NCBI RefSeq assembly: GCF_026672275.1 | Contig: NZ_JANQCD010000013.1 | Coordinates: 59,044-123,043 of the forward strand | DNA: 64,000 nucleotides | Direction: 5' to 3' | Source: Marinifilum sp. D737 | GTDB lineage: Bacteria > Bacteroidota > Bacteroidia > Bacteroidales > Marinifilaceae | In this document: positions 63,891 to 64,000 of the stretch, piece by piece | Numbering within the stretch: the stretch's first letter is position 1 | Layout: each line of letters begins with the position of its first letter | Notes under the pieces: generated by a model | Seen by the model: the letters and a program-made list of their open reading frames with translations, nothing else | The model's database searches: none | What the model was told of the DNA's origin: nothing | Position numbers and translations under genes: made by a program

Positions 63891-64000
63891 GAAGAGGATT
63901 TAAAGTGAAGTTGTTTAGAGTCCTACTGGGATTTCGAGAGTGACTTATTGGTTTTCAGTGGCGAAGCTCAATTTTTTATTGCATAGCCGAAGTTACGTAA
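63891..64000. other. Gene-free end of the window
   Basis: About 110 bases with no gene. The last 40 contain GCATAGCCGAAGT, which resembles GCGTAGCACCGAAGT in repeat unit B, so a further copy of the hairpin element may begin here, cut by the window end. Confidence 0.35.

Overview
The window is a stretch of a Bacteroidota chromosome, most likely a marine Bacteroidales/Marinilabiliales-type organism. The evidence is low-GC DNA, Bacteroidota-type promoters (TTTG, about 19 nt, TAnnTTTG), many lipoproteins with short lipoboxes, TonB-dependent transport, a duplicated AspT/YidE-type antiporter, and a split F-type ATP synthase. No rRNA, tRNA, CRISPR array, phage or insertion sequence was recognised.

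Layout. 0-9 kb: end of an outer-membrane protein, a TPR histidine kinase, peptidase E, an antiporter, exonuclease III, RsgA, tRNA 2-selenouridine synthase and a YceI protein. 9-12.4 kb: an orphan histidine kinase, then the DUF177-rpmF-fabH operon. 12.6-19.3 kb: bactofilin, AtpZ-like protein and the atpBEFHAG operon. 19.3-30.8 kb: a mannoside-use cluster (GntR regulator, ROK sugar kinase, MFS sugar importer, two GH92 alpha-mannosidase lipoproteins, a six-hairpin glycosidase lipoprotein, a fused mannose-6-phosphate isomerase). Together these would trim mannosides outside the cytoplasm, import and phosphorylate the sugar, and convert mannose-6-P to fructose-6-P. 30.8-41.7 kb: methyltransferase, Na/phosphate symporter, RND exporter, polyprenyl synthase, atpDC, a family 9 glycosyltransferase and a glutathione peroxidase. 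41.7-52.2 kb (minus strand): a response regulator, two tandem paralogous sensor kinases, then GT2, LAB_N membrane protein, GT39, sugar-nucleotide epimerase, LtaS-like transferase and a lipid kinase. This reads as a two-component-controlled envelope glycolipid modification locus. 52.2-64 kb: serine hydrolase, YihY protein with a winged-helix tail, zinc-ribbon protein, M81 peptidase, small lipoproteins, a membrane-anchored AraC regulator, a TonB-dependent receptor and a small outer-membrane protein.

The least explained DNA is non-coding: a tandem pair of about 166-bp hairpin-rich units at 60.4-60.8 kb, a 21-bp-periodic array of TGTCCGGGAA boxes at 4.8-4.95 kb, a run of hairpins ahead of a methyltransferase gene at 31.76-31.87 kb, and an inverted repeat ahead of the TonB receptor at 60.88-61.0 kb.
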